Shown piece after piece: positions 48,649-60,257 of a stretch of DNA of 64,000 nt (position 1 is its first letter; each line of letters opens with the position of its first letter). Where the stretch lies: positions 7,066,819 to 7,130,818 of the forward strand of contig OZ026847.1 of assembly GCA_964023205.1 (NCBI GenBank), given 5' to 3'. The DNA comes from Lutraria lutraria. Its lineage: Eukaryota; Mollusca; Bivalvia; Venerida; Mactridae. The translations under genes and the position numbers were made by a program. Below the pieces are notes generated by a model that searched no databases, was not told where the DNA came from, and saw only the letters and a list, made by a program, of their open reading frames with translations.

Positions 48649-49290
48649 AACTAGAGCTTTGCCTCCTGAATACCCCCACATGCCGCTTTGACACAGAATG
48701 TTTTAAATGGTTTTTCAGAATATTAGTGTTTATTTCTTAAAGATACAAACTTGATTTCTTTTGAGACGGAGTTTTATCGTTGGTCTTACACATGACACAC
48801 CATCATATGATGGTAAACAAAGTTACTTAGCTGACACGAAAAAAGACACAATGTTTTACCTTCAAGTGTGGACACGCCAAAAAGACCAAAACTATAAACT
48901 TTTAACTCTAAGTGTGACACTGACTGTGAAACTACAGCCATGGGAGTTGCGCGCGACACATTGCCTAATGGTGGTTAACATTTGTGGTAACTTATTTCAA
49001 AATCCTCCAATAAATGGAGAAGTTAATGAGTGGACACGCTAAAAAGACCAAAATTATAACCTTTTAACTCTAAGTGTGGCCTTGACGTTAATAGAGATAT
49101 GGAACTTGGACTTCATTGGACACATTGCCTAATATTAATGAACATTTCTGTCAAGTATTGCTAAATTCCACCCATGGACAATAGACTTATACAACCAGAC
49201 AGGAGCACACATGCACACACATGCACGCAGGTATGGACAAGTTGACTCCAGTATTCCCTAAAAACTTTGTTTGCGAGGGTATAATAAAAC
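48649..49290. mobile_element. Diverged GGGTATAATAA-family element in intron
   Basis: Begins AAACTAGAGCTTTGCCTCCT, has two similar internal parts (GTGGACACGC(C/T)AAAAAGACC) and ends TTTGCGAGGGTATAATAA. Lies between the last two exons of the phostensin-like gene. Confidence 0.6.
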
Positions 49291-49597
49291 ACTACATCTA
49301 TGTAATTACTATAATGCTTACAATACATTACGTAATAAGCTACATCTATGTAATTACTATAATGCTTACAATACATTACGTAATAAGCTACATCTATGTA
49401 ATTACTATAATACTTACAATACATTACGTAATAAGCTACATCTATGTAATTACTATAATGCTTACAATACATTACGTAATAAGCTACATCTATGTAATTA
49501 TTATAATGCTTACAATACATTACGTAATAAGCTACATCTATGTAATTATTATAATGCTTACAATACATTACGTAATAAGCTACATCTATGTAATTAC
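49285..49597. repeat. 48-bp tandem array touching a splice donor
   Basis: Six to seven units containing CTACATCTATGTAATTACTA, TAATGCTTACAATACATTAC and GTAATAAG. The last unit merges with the donor of exon 49598-49695: on the minus strand both donor and every unit read GTAATTACATAG. Open frames on both strands are products of the 48-bp period. Confidence 0.9.
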
Positions 49598-49695
49598 CTG
49601 GCTTCTGCCTTTTTCTTCTCTAAAAGTGCCCGCTTCCATGCTGGCATACTATTAAATCTTGATTCATGCTCTTCAACCAAAAACACATGAGAAAC
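49598..49695 (-). CDS. Exon with phostensin/taperin-like PxWK motif
   Basis: 98 nt; acceptor tcaactaacag, donor GTAATT after GCCAG. Phase 0 in and 2 out, giving VFLVEEHESRFN followed by SMPAWKRALLEKKKAEA. The PAWKR-x-LLEKK motif resembles the repeated motif of phostensin (PPP1R18) N-terminal regions and taperin, PP1-associated actin-binding proteins. With the RVxF-like motif in the preceding exon the combination supports a PP1-regulator identity. The donor sits at the edge of a 48-bp tandem array in the intron. Confidence 0.65.
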
Positions 49696-49953
49696 CTGTT
49701 AGTTGATAAAAGATTGCAGATGATAAAGATCAAATTCAATCCTCAGAAAAAGGAAAGCAGATAAAGCATAATAAGATATAAATATATACCACTAGATTAA
49801 ATGTGTAACCAGATAAGGATTTATACCACTAGATTATTTTAAAGGTAAAAGCAAATAAGAAGAGATCACATGATTAAGGGTAAAACCAAATAAGGTAATT
49901 AATTATTTAACTGGATCACTACGCATCCGAAATGTATTATTAGTTATGTTTAC

Positions 49954-50243
49954 AACCTTATCAAAGAACTTCACGTTTCTTTTCTCCGACTGCTCCTGTA
50001 CAACTAATGGTTTCTCTTTGGAGGATAATGGTTTAGCAACATATAGTCCAAGCTTAGCATCATGATCTGACTTTTCTGCTTTAGGTTCCCTTGGTACACT
50101 CACTTCATCACCATTGGAAAATGTTGAGAGAGAGGATTCACTTCGACTGTTGTTTCCAGTATTCAACAGAACATCAGTTGACCAATTATTGTGACGAAGA
50201 TATTCACTCACATCTCCTTGTTTTTGCTGGTTTAAACTGTTAC
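49954..50243 (-). CDS. Exon of putative PP1-binding protein (RVxF-like motif)
   Basis: Acceptor tattcatacag at 50244; the frame is open from phase 1 to a donor at 49953 (GTAAAC) or 49956 (GTTGTA), neither strong. Codes about 96 residues: hydrophilic start (NSLNQQKQGDVSEYLRHNN), Ser-rich middle, then EKRNVKFFDKV. The R-N-V-K-F string fits the PP1-docking RVxF consensus, followed by a second hydrophobic pair after DK as in several PP1 regulators. The next exon continues in phase 0. The 5' partner is unknown: no own upstream exon was recognised, and copy 2 of the PARP gene upstream ends in the required phase. Confidence 0.6.
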
Positions 50244-50309
50244 CTGTATGAATATATAAATTAAATTTCATAATTATATCCCCAGTACGATACATGCACA
50301 ACGCATATT

Positions 50310-50690
50310 ACAGAAATACAGGTAACATGTATTACAGAAAATACATATACCATGTAACATATGTATTACAGAAAATACACAAACCATGTAACATATGTAT
50401 TACAGAAAATACACAAACCATGTGACATATGTATTACAGAAATACACAAACCATGTGACAAGTACTACAGAAATACACAAACCATGTAACATGTACTACA
50501 GAAATACACAAACCATGTAACATGTTTTACAGTAAATATACAAACCATGTAGCATGTACTACAGAAATACACAAACGATGTAACATGTACTACAGAAATA
50601 CACAAACCATGTAACATGTACTACAGAAATACACAAACCATGTAACATGTATACAGAAATACACAAATCATGCACATGTTACATGTATTA
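50310..50690. repeat. ~31-bp tandem array
   Basis: About a dozen units of ACAGAAATACACAAACCATG followed by TAACATGTACT, length 26-32 bp, starting within 70 bp of the acceptor at 50244. Confidence 0.85.
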
Positions 50691-51258
50691 CAAAGATACC
50701 TAACACTAAAACCGTACTGACAAGATTGATACAGACAAAACAAGCCCAATGATAAAAAAGTATCCTCTGGGGAAATTGTATGCACATTGTTAATATTTTG
50801 GACATTATAATAATTTTATGTCATTATTAACAAGTCTAGTGCTTATGGTCAAGTATTAATTTACAGCTCAGGTGAGCTTAAAATCCAAAAGCTACCCTAA
50901 TTGGAAAGTTATTAACATTGATTATTAGCTACTTCATGATGATTTAACACAAGTTTTTTATTGATTGGATAAATTATGCATCATGATGAGTTGGATGGTG
51001 TGTGCAAATAAATCAAGCATATTTTTTTTGCTAAACATGCTTGTTATAGAAGATAGCTTCCACTTACAGTATCATATAATTGGTTTATCATCAAATAAAC
51101 TATGTGCATTCTGATTTTATGATCCTCACTAATGGAACTTATAAATAACTGAACTAATTCAAACTATTAATACAAAATTAGGCAATTAAAAGAATATAAT
51201 TATAGAATTATTTTTCCATTTTTTAAATATAAAACATATGCCATTTCAGGTAAGTATG
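50691..51258. other. Unassigned sequence upstream of the 50243 exon
   Basis: One of the few non-repeat stretches where a 5' exon of the phostensin-like gene could lie; no convincing frame with splice sites found. Confidence 0.4.
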
Positions 51259-52850
51259 ACAAGAGGGCCATGATGGCCCTATAAATGCTCACCAGGAGAA
51301 AAGGTCATTTGGAGATTAACATTGTTGAAGTTTTCTATACAAGTCTAAGTAAGATCAAGTGACCGATCTGGGCCGTTTTTATCCCATGGTCATTATATGA
51401 ACAGATTTAAAAGAGGTCCATTAGACAAAGCTACATACAAAATATCTTAGCTCTAGGCCTTGTGGTTTCGGAGAAGAAGATTTTTTAAAATTTTCCTATA
51501 TAAAATAGAATAAACCCCAGGGCAGGGCTAATTTTGACCCCGGGGCCATAATTTGAACAAACTTGGTAGTGGTCCACTAGACAATGCCACATACAAAATA
51601 TCTAAGCTCTAGGCCTTGCGGTTTCGGAGAAGATTTTTTAAATTTTCCTATATAAGTCTATATAAATCAAGTGACCCCCGGGGCGGGGCCAATTTTGACC
51701 CTAGGGCAATAATTTGAACAAACTTGGTAGAGGTCCACTAGACAATGCTACATACCAAATATCTTAGCTCTAGGCCTTGTGGTTTTGGAGAAGTAGATAT
51801 TTTAAATTTTCCTATATAAAATAGAATAAACCCCTGGGCAGAGCCAATTTTGACCCTAGGGCAATAATTTGAACAAACTTGGTAGAGGTCCACTAGACAA
51901 TGCTACATACCAAATATCTTAGCTCTAGGCCTTGTGGTTTCGGAGAAGATTTTTTAAATTTTACTATATAAGTCTATATAAATCAAGTGACCCCCGGGGC
52001 GGGGCCAATTTTGACCCTAGGGCAATAATTTGAACAAACTTGGTAGAGGTCCACTAGACAATGCTACATACCAAATATCTTAGCTCTAGGCCTTGTGGTT
52101 TCGGAGAAGAAGATTTTTTAAATTTTACTATATAAGTCTATATAAATCAAGTGACCCCCGGGGCGGGGCCAATTTTGACCCTAGGGCAATAATTTGAACA
52201 AACTTGGTAGAGGTCCACTAGATAATGCTACACACCAAATATCATAGCTCTAGGCCTTGTGGTTTCGGAGAAGAAGATTTTTTAAATTTTCCTATATAAG
52301 TCGTTATAAATCAAGTGACCCCCGGGGCGGGGCCAATTTTGACCCTAGGGCAATAATTTGAACAAACTTGGTAGAGGTCCACTAGAATATGCTACACACC
52401 AAATATCAAAGCTCTAGGCATTGTAGTTTTTGACAAGAAGATTTTTAAATTTCCTATATAAGTCTATGTAAAATCAAGTTACCCCCGGGGCGGAGCCAAT
52501 TTTGACCCCAGGGTAATAATTTGAACAAACTTTGTAGAGTTTCATTAGACAATGCTACATACCAAATATCTCAGCTCTAGGCACTGTGGTTTCAGACAAG
52601 AAGATTTTTTAAGTTTTCTCTATTTGTTGCCATAGCAACCAGAATTTTTAATGAAATTTAATTTTTTGAACAACTTGAAAGGGGACCACCCAAGGATCAT
52701 TCCAGCAAAGTTTGGTTGCAATCGGCATAGCGGTGTAGGAGGAGATGTTGTTTTAAGTAAACATGGACGCCACGAAATCGTAACGACGCACGATGGACGC
52801 AGGGCGATCACAAAAGCTCACCCTGAGCACATTCGTGCTCTGGTGAGCTA
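51259..52850. mobile_element. Pearl-type element, copy 1 of 3
   Basis: Head ACAAGAGGGCCATGATGGCC + CTATAAATGCTCACC; internal units of about 162 bp with TTAGCTCTAGGCCTTGTGG, GACCCCCGGGGCGGGGCCAA and TTTGACCCTAGGGCAATAAT; right end is the hairpin AGCTCACCCTGAGCAC...GTGCTCTGGTGAGCT. The short frame near 52651 is not a gene. Confidence 0.85.
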
Positions 52851-53142
52851 AAAACATAACCACATTTAAAACAATGAAACTAGAATAAATAGCAGGAAAG
52901 AAGACACTTTTCTGATTTCAGCCACAAAACCCCAAGTATCCTAATTAAGGTAAACAATCTCCTGATTTTTATTATTTCTGTCTCAGAATTATCAACTTCA
53001 AACATCATTTCAAAAGAGTGTTTTTTTCTTCACCTTAAGGGGAAAAGCTGCAGGGCCCTTAGCAATACAAGACAATTGACTCAGGACAATACTGGAGTAA
53101 CTATTTAAGATGCAAGACAATAATAACGCAGGACAATACTAG

Positions 53143-54902
53143 AACAAGAGGGCCATGATGGCCCTATAAATGCTCACCAGGAGAAAAGGTCATTTGGAGA
53201 TTAACATTGTTGAAGTTTTCTATACGAGTCCAAGTAAGATCAAGTGACCGATCTGGGCCGTTTTTTATCCCATGGCCATTATATGAATAGATTTAAAAGA
53301 GGTCCATTAGACAAAGCTACATACCAAATATCTTAGCTCTAGGCCTTGTGGTTTCGGAGAAGAAGATTTTTCAAATTTTCCTATATAAAATAGAATAAAC
53401 CCCAGGGCAGGGCCAATTTTGACCTCAGGGCCATAATTTGAACAAACTTGGTAGAGGTCCACTAGACAATGCCACATACAAAATATCTAAGCTTTAGGCC
53501 TTGCTGTTTCGGAGAAGATTTTTTTTTAATTTTCCAATATAAGTCTATATAAATCAAGTGACCCTCGGGGCGGAGTCAATTTTGACCCTAGGGCAATAAT
53601 TTGAACAAACTTGGTAGAGGTCCACTAGACAATGCTACATACCAAATATCTTAGCTCTAGGCCTTGTGGTTTCGGAGAAGAAGATTTTTCAAATTTTCCT
53701 ATATAAAATAGAATAAACCCCAGGGCAGGGCCAATTTTGACCTCGGGGCCATAATTGAACAAACTTGGTAAAGGTCCACTAGACAATGCCACATACAAAA
53801 TATCTAAGCTCTAGGCCTTGCGGTTTCGGAGAAGAAGATTTTTAAAATTTTCCTATATAAGTCTATATAAATCAAGTGACCCCCGGGGCGGGGCCAATTT
53901 TGACCCTAGGGCAATAATTTGAACAAACTTGGTAGAGGTCCACTAGACAATGCTACATACCAAATATCTTAGCTCTAGGCCTTGTGGTTTCGGAGAAGAA
54001 GATTTTTCAAATTTTCCTATATAAAATAGAATAAACCCCAGGGCAGGGCCAATTTTGACAGCGGGGCCATAATTTGAACAAACTTGGTAGAGGTCCACTA
54101 GACAATGCCACAAACTAAATATCTAAGCTCTAGGCCTTGCGGTTTCGGAGAAGAAGATTTTTTAAATTTTCCTATATAAGTCTATATAAATCAAGGGGGC
54201 GGGGCCAATTTTGACCCTAGGGCAATAATTTGAACAAATTTGGTAGAGGTCCACTTGACAATGCTACATACGAAATATCTTAGCTCTAGGCCTTGTGGTT
54301 TCGGAGAAGAAGATTTTTCAAATTTTCCTATATAAGTCTAAATAAATCAAGTGACCCCCGGGGCGGGGCCAATTTTGACCCTAGGGTAATAATTTGAACA
54401 AACTTGGTAGAAGTCCACTAGACTATGCTACACACCAAATATCAAAGCTCTAGGCATTGTAGTTTTTGACAAGAAGATTTTTTAAATTTCCTATATAAGT
54501 CTATGTAAAATCAAGTTACCCCCGGGGCGGAGCCAATTTTGATCCCAGGGGAATAATTTGAACAAACTTTGTAGAGTTCCATTAGACAATGCTACATACC
54601 AAATATCTGAGCTCTAGGCCCTGTGGTTTCGGACAAGAAGATTTTTAAAGTTTTTTCTATTTGTTGCCATAGCAACCAGAGTTTTTAATGAAATTTAATT
54701 TTTTGAACAATTTTGAAAGGGGACCACCTAAGGATCATTCCAGCAAAGTTTGGTTGCAATCGGCATAGCGGTGTAGGAGGAGATGTTGTTTTAAGTAAAC
54801 ATGGACGCCACGTAACGACGCACACCGCACAACGCACGACGCATGATGGACGCAGGGCGATCACAAAAGCTCACCCTGAGCACATTCGTGCTCTGGTGAG
54901 CT
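53143..54902. mobile_element. Pearl-type element, copy 2 of 3
   Basis: Same head and right hairpin as 51259-52850 with an extra internal unit. Differs near the end by a duplicated ACGCACACCGCACAACGCAC stretch. Confidence 0.85.
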
Positions 54903-55338
54903 AAAAACTATAAGAAATACAAGACTGGAATAGACAGCATTACTTTATCCAGTAATAAAATCTTTAAATATAAAGAATTATCAAAAATGACTGAATACAA
55001 AGCTATTATCTTTTCCAAGTAGTTAAGACGACAGGTGTCTGTCTGTGTCACAGACTGACTAATAGGTGACGTCATAGTGGATGATAAATATCAATTTTGA
55101 TAGTTTTATTTTTGTTGTTCGGTTCGAAACAAAACAGTCTGAAAAAATCTATACAATCCACTACCTCGGATTACTACAATATTTGCTATCAGTGCACATT
55201 TCCAAGGAAGGATGACGTCATAAATCTCGTGCTGTATATGCTAATTTAGTCTGGTTCCTAGCTTCTATTGTAAACATATAGATGTCATCATTGAATTCAG
55301 GGACGATGCAATGATAACTGTGAGACAACCAGATATCT
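54903..55338. other. Short spacer with palindrome and family A fragment
   Basis: Contains GTCTGTCTGTGTCACAGACTG near 55037 (partial palindrome), GTGACGTCAT, and a reverse-oriented family A fragment at about 55245-55275. No gene. Confidence 0.55.
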
Positions 55339-56750
55339 AAACAAGAGGGCCATGATGGCCCTGTAAATGCTCACCAGGAAAAAAGGTCATTTGGAGACGA
55401 ACATTGTTAAAATATTTCTACACGAGTCCAAGTAAAATCAAGTGACTCTAAGGTCAGGGCCAATTTTTACCCCAGGGCCATAATATGAACAAATTTGGAA
55501 GAGGTCTGCTAGACAATACTACATACAAAATATCTAAGCTCTAGGCCTTGCGGTTTCGGAGATGAAGATTTTTTTAATTTTCCTATACAAGTCTATATAA
55601 ATCAAGTGACCCCGGGGCGGGGCCAATTTTAAACCTAGGGCAATAATTTGAACAAACTTGATAGAGGTCAACTAGACAATGCTACATACCAAATATCTTA
55701 GCTCTAGGCCTTGTGGTTTCGGAGAAGAAGATTTTTTAAATGTTCCTATATAAAATAGAATAAACCCCAGGGCAGGGCCAATTTTGACCCCGGGGCCATA
55801 ATTTGAACAAACTTGGTAGAGGTCCACTAGACAATGCCACATACAAAATATCTAAGCTCTAGCCCTTGCAGTTTCAGAGAAGAAGATTTTTAAAATTTTC
55901 CTATATAAGTCTATATAAATCAATTGACCCCCGGGGCGGGGCCAATTTTGACCCTAGGGCAATAATTTGATCAAACTTGGTAGAAGTCCACTAGACAATG
56001 CTGTATACCAAATATCTTAGCTCTAGGCCTTGTGGTTTCGGAGAAGAAGATTTTTTAAATTTTCCTATATAAAATGGAATAAACCCCAGGACAGGGCCAA
56101 TTTTGACCCCGGGGCCGTAATTTGAACAAACTTGGTAGAGGTCCACTAGACAATGCCACAAACAAAATATCTAAGCTCTAGGCCTTGCGGTTTCGGAGAA
56201 GAAGATTTTTTAAATTTTCCTATATAAGTCTATATAAATCAAGTGACCCCCGGGGCGGGGCCAATTTTGTCCCTAGGGCAATAATTTGAACAAACTTGGT
56301 AGAGGTCCACTAGACAATGCCACTTACAAAATATCTAATCTCTAGGCCTTGCTGTTTCGGAGAAGATTTTTTAAATTTTCCGATATAAGTCTATATAAAT
56401 CAAGTGACCCCCGGGGCGGGGCCAATTTTGACCCTAGGGCAATAATTTGAACAAACTTGGTAGAGTTCCATTAGACAATGCTACATACCAAATATCTGAG
56501 CTCTAGGCCCTGTGGTTTCGGACAAGAAGATTTTTTAAGTTTTTTCTATTTGTTGCCATAGCAACCAGAGTTTTTAATGAAATTTAATTTTTTGAACAAC
56601 TTTGAAAGGGGACCACCCAAGGATCATTCCAGCAAAGTTTGGTTGCAATCAGCATAGTTGTGTAGGGGGAGATGTTGTTTTAAGTAAATATTGACGCCAC
56701 TTCACGACGAATGACGCACGATGGATGCAGGGCGATCACAAAAGCTTCAT
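55339..56750. mobile_element. Pearl-type element, copy 3 of 3 (right end truncated)
   Basis: Head and ~162-bp units as in the two preceding copies, but the terminal hairpin is missing: homology stops after GGGCGATCACAAAAGCT. Confidence 0.8.
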
Positions 56751-56904
56751 GGATGAGATATTACATTCTGCCTAAATTGAGTATACAAAGGGGCAGGTAA
56801 TGTAGATTATAATTATAATATTATGCTAATTGCTGATCTGCTTTTGGTGATCAGGTGGGAAACATAAATCAAAGTACTGAAAGTACATGGAACGGGAACA
56901 ACTT

Positions 56905-59075
56905 AAACAAGAGGGCCAAGATGGCCCTATATCGCTCACTTGACAATCACTGTTCACTCATTAAAACATTGTTTTGAACCGGTGACCTAGTTTTTGACCC
57001 CAGATCACCCATGTTAGAACTTGTCCTATATATAAGACAAACATTCTGACAAAATTTGGTGAAGATCCATCAAAACCATGAAAACTACAGCAAAGACAAG
57101 GTTTTCCTAAGATTTGACCTCGTGACCTAGTTTTTGACCCCGGACGACCTATGTTCGAATTTGTCTTACATATCATTAAGACAAACATTCGGACTAGGTT
57201 TGGTAAAGATACGATCAAAATTTGACATCTACAGTGTTAATAAGGTTTTCCTATGATTTGACCTTGTGACCTGGTTTTTGACCCTAGGTGACCCATATTT
57301 TAACTTGTCCTTAATATCATTAAAACAAACATTCTGACAAGGTTTGGCCAAGATCCAATTAAAACCATGACATTTAGAGCTTTAACAAGATTTTTACCTA
57401 AGATTTGACCTGGTGACCCAGTTTTTGACCCCGGCTGACCCATGTACAACCTTGACCCAAATATCATTGAGGCAAACATTCTGACAAGGTTTGGTGAAGA
57501 TCCAATTAAAACTGTGACATCTACAGTGTTAACAAAGTTTTCCTAAGATTTGACCTGGTGACCTAGTTATTGACCCCAGATGACCCATATTTATACTTGA
57601 CCGTTATATCATTAAAAAACGATTTGACAAAGTTTGGTGAAGATCCAGTAACTAGAAGCCCAAGGGCAACATGTCGAGCCCCTGTTTAGCCAGCTTGTGA
57701 TCTTGACCTTTGAACTACAAGTATGGGTGATATTCATGACACATCATTTCATTGAAGTAAACTTTTATACCAATTTATTTAAAAATCCTTGAATGCAAAC
57801 AGAAGTTACAGCCCAGACAAGGAAAATATATTTGACCGAATGTGTAATCTTGACCTTTGACCTATAAAAATCTGGGTGTTGCCCAAGACACATGGTCGCA
57901 TTGTATTATGGCAAGTCATTTTTAAATAATTCAATGCATAAGGGAGACACAGACCTGACAAGGTGTATAATGATTATTTTTTATGTTTGACCTCTAAGTG
58001 TGACCTTGACCTTTGAGCTAGAGACCTTGATCTTACGCACTGCACACCGCCTCATGGTATTTTACAATTATGCCAAGTTATCTTAAAAAGTTTCAATGCA
58101 TAAGGGAGATACAGCCCGGACAAAGTCTATAATGCTCATTTTTGACGTTTGACCTCTACGTGTGACCTTGACCTTTGAGCTAGAGACCTGGATCTTGCGC
58201 ACCGCACACCGTCTCATGGTGTTTAACAATTATGCCAAGTTATCTTAAAAAGTTTCAATGCATAAGGGAGATACAGCCCGGACAAAGTCTATAATGCTCA
58301 TTTTTCATGTTTGACCTCTAGGTGTGACCTTGACCTTTGAGCTAGAGACCTGGTTTTTACGCACTGCACACCGCCCCATGGTGTTTAACAATTATGCCAA
58401 GTTATCTTAAAAAGTTTCTATGCATAAGGGAGATACAGCCCGGACAAGGTCTATAATGCTAATTTTTCATGTTTGACCTCTAGGTGTGACCTTGACCTTT
58501 GAGCTAGAGACCTGGATTTTGCGCAATGCACACCGTCTCATGATGTTTAACAATAATGCCAAGTTATCTTAAAAAGTTTCTATGAATAAGGGAGATACAG
58601 CCCGGACAAGGTCTATAATGCTCATTTTTGACGTTTGACCTCTAAGTGTGACTTTGACCTTTGAGCTAGAGACCTGGATTTTGCGCACTGCAAACCGTCT
58701 CATGGTGTTTAACAATTATGCCAAGTTATTTTAAAAAGTGTCAATGCATAAGGGAGATACAGCCCGGACAAGGATCCGGACGGACACACTAACTAACTAA
58801 TTCACTCACTCACTAACTAACTAACTAACTAACTAACGTACAGACACGCAACCGCCATTGTGGCGACTAAGTCGAGCTCACCGCAGGCGGGCTCGACAAT
58901 AACTGTGAAATCTACAGAGTTAACATGGTTTTTCATAAGATTTGACCTAGCGACCTAGTTTTTGACCCAAGATGACCCATGTTCGAACTCGTCCAAGATA
59001 TTATGAAGACAAACATTCTGACAAGGTTTCATGATCATCCAATCAAAACAATGACTTCTAGAGTGTTCACAAGGT
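56905..59075. mobile_element. Pearl-type element of the 26-kb family, split by an insertion
   Basis: Head AACAAGAGGGCCAAGATGGC, units with CCTAGTTTTTGACCCC and ACAAGGTTTGGTGAAGATCC up to about 57655, then resumes at about 58899 with AACTGTGAAATCTACAGAG. The middle is another element. Confidence 0.8.
57656..58898. mobile_element. ATGTCGAGCCC/GGGCTCGAC element nested in the 56905 element
   Basis: Starts TAGAAGCCCAAGGGCAACAT and ends GCGGGCTCGACAA. Four to five internal units of about 162 bp with CATAAGGGAGATACAGCCCG and GTGACCTTGACCTTTGAGCT; an (ACTA)n stretch at about 58796-58837. Confidence 0.82.
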
Positions 59076-59320
59076 GACAAATACCCCCACCGCAGCTTTG
59101 ACACTAATACTGCAACTCTGCAATGAGTGAATCGCTGGGCATGAAAATATAGTGTCTTGCACATCTTCACTTGATGGTGATAATGTATTTCAAGTTTCAT
59201 TGCAATAGTTTAAAAAATGTGGAAGTAGTTCGCTCCACAAACTTTATGCGGACGGATCTACCGACCAACGACCAACCAACCGACAGAGTGACTCCAAACT
59301 TCGTTTGTGGGGGTATAATA
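59076..59320. mobile_element. GGGGGTATAAT-family element at the duplication border
   Basis: Matches 47730-47998 (GCAATGAGTGAATCGCTGG, GGAAGTAGTTCGCTCCACAA). Its end lies immediately left of the copy 2 duplication. Confidence 0.75.
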
Positions 59321-59537
59321 TAAGCATTATTTTTCATGCAAGCACAATCAAGAGGACCATGATGGCCCTATAATTGCTCTAGATTTTCGTCTGATATAAT
59401 CAAAAAAGTTTCAAGGACTGATTATGTAAAACCACAAACATCAGTCAAGGAAGAATTTGTGCTGATTCTCTAGCAGCTACCCAAATATAAACTTCAGTAA
59501 CATTGTATACTAACTGCTATAATATACACAGACTTAC

Positions 59538-60163
59538 CTGTAGAAGATGTAGCTCTCACAGTTTGATTAACAGCTGACGTTGGGTCAACTGATGATGAAC
59601 CCATCCTAGTTCTATTCTGAGAAGAGTGACTTGGAAGAGAAGGGGAATGTGTTGCTGATGAAAGCGAACTCATACTGGTTCTATTCTGAGCAGCGTGACT
59701 TGGAAGAGGAGGGGAATGTGTTGTTGACGTAGCACTATCAGTTAAATCTTGATACTGTATCAAATAATCAGGGTAAAACTGATTCTTATCAAACACAACA
59801 AATATTTTTGGAGTCTCAACACTGTTCACACACGAGTCATAAAGTTCATGCTGACTTTCAGGTAATGGTGGGGGACGACGAATGGATTTATTTCCTTCAG
59901 TGAACTGACCAACCAAAACACTTGCAAGAAACATGAGACGTTTTGGTGGTTGTGTATAATTATGACTGTATTTGGCATCCCGAGCAAAGTATGCCCCATC
60001 TCCATACAATGTACCATGTGTGCCAGAAACACGCATGTCGAAATTGTTAATACTGATACCTCTGACAGCATCATAGTTTGTTGTACCATGGAACAATAGC
60101 CTCTTGTCAACAGAAATATTTTTACCAACACGCTGGTAATTGCTCTGCATAAACTCCTCCTGG
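59538..60163 (-). CDS. PARP12-like: PARP gene copy 2, catalytic exon
   Basis: 626 nt; acceptor ataatttcag, donor GTAAGT after TCTACAG, same phases as copy 1. Triad H, Y and I are kept in LLFHGT, YGDGAYFARDAKYS and KIFVVFD. The catalytic part has only about seven substitutions against copy 1 (for example GTV to GTL, NQYYP to NQFYP) and no stop or frameshift. The Ser/Pro tail has two ~23-residue units instead of three, explaining the 69-nt length difference. Conservation of sequence and splice sites argues for a functional exon. No CaaX exon was found between here and 50.3 kb; the next candidate same-strand exon with a fitting phase starts at 50243. Confidence 0.9.
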
Positions 60164-60257
60164 CTGAAATTATGAGAAAAAGGACTCAATTTCACTCTAA
60201 ACAATTTTATATGTCAATGGGCATCAAAATAAAATTGCATTACTCCATTACATGCTT

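Noticed and set aside
49161..49690. Frames of 135-144 codons on both strands
   Set aside because: Generated by the 48-bp array; only the minus-strand exon 49598-49695 has splice and motif support.
52651..52851. 66-codon frame, also at 54713-54904
   Set aside because: The conserved right end of pearl-type elements; conservation is at DNA level.
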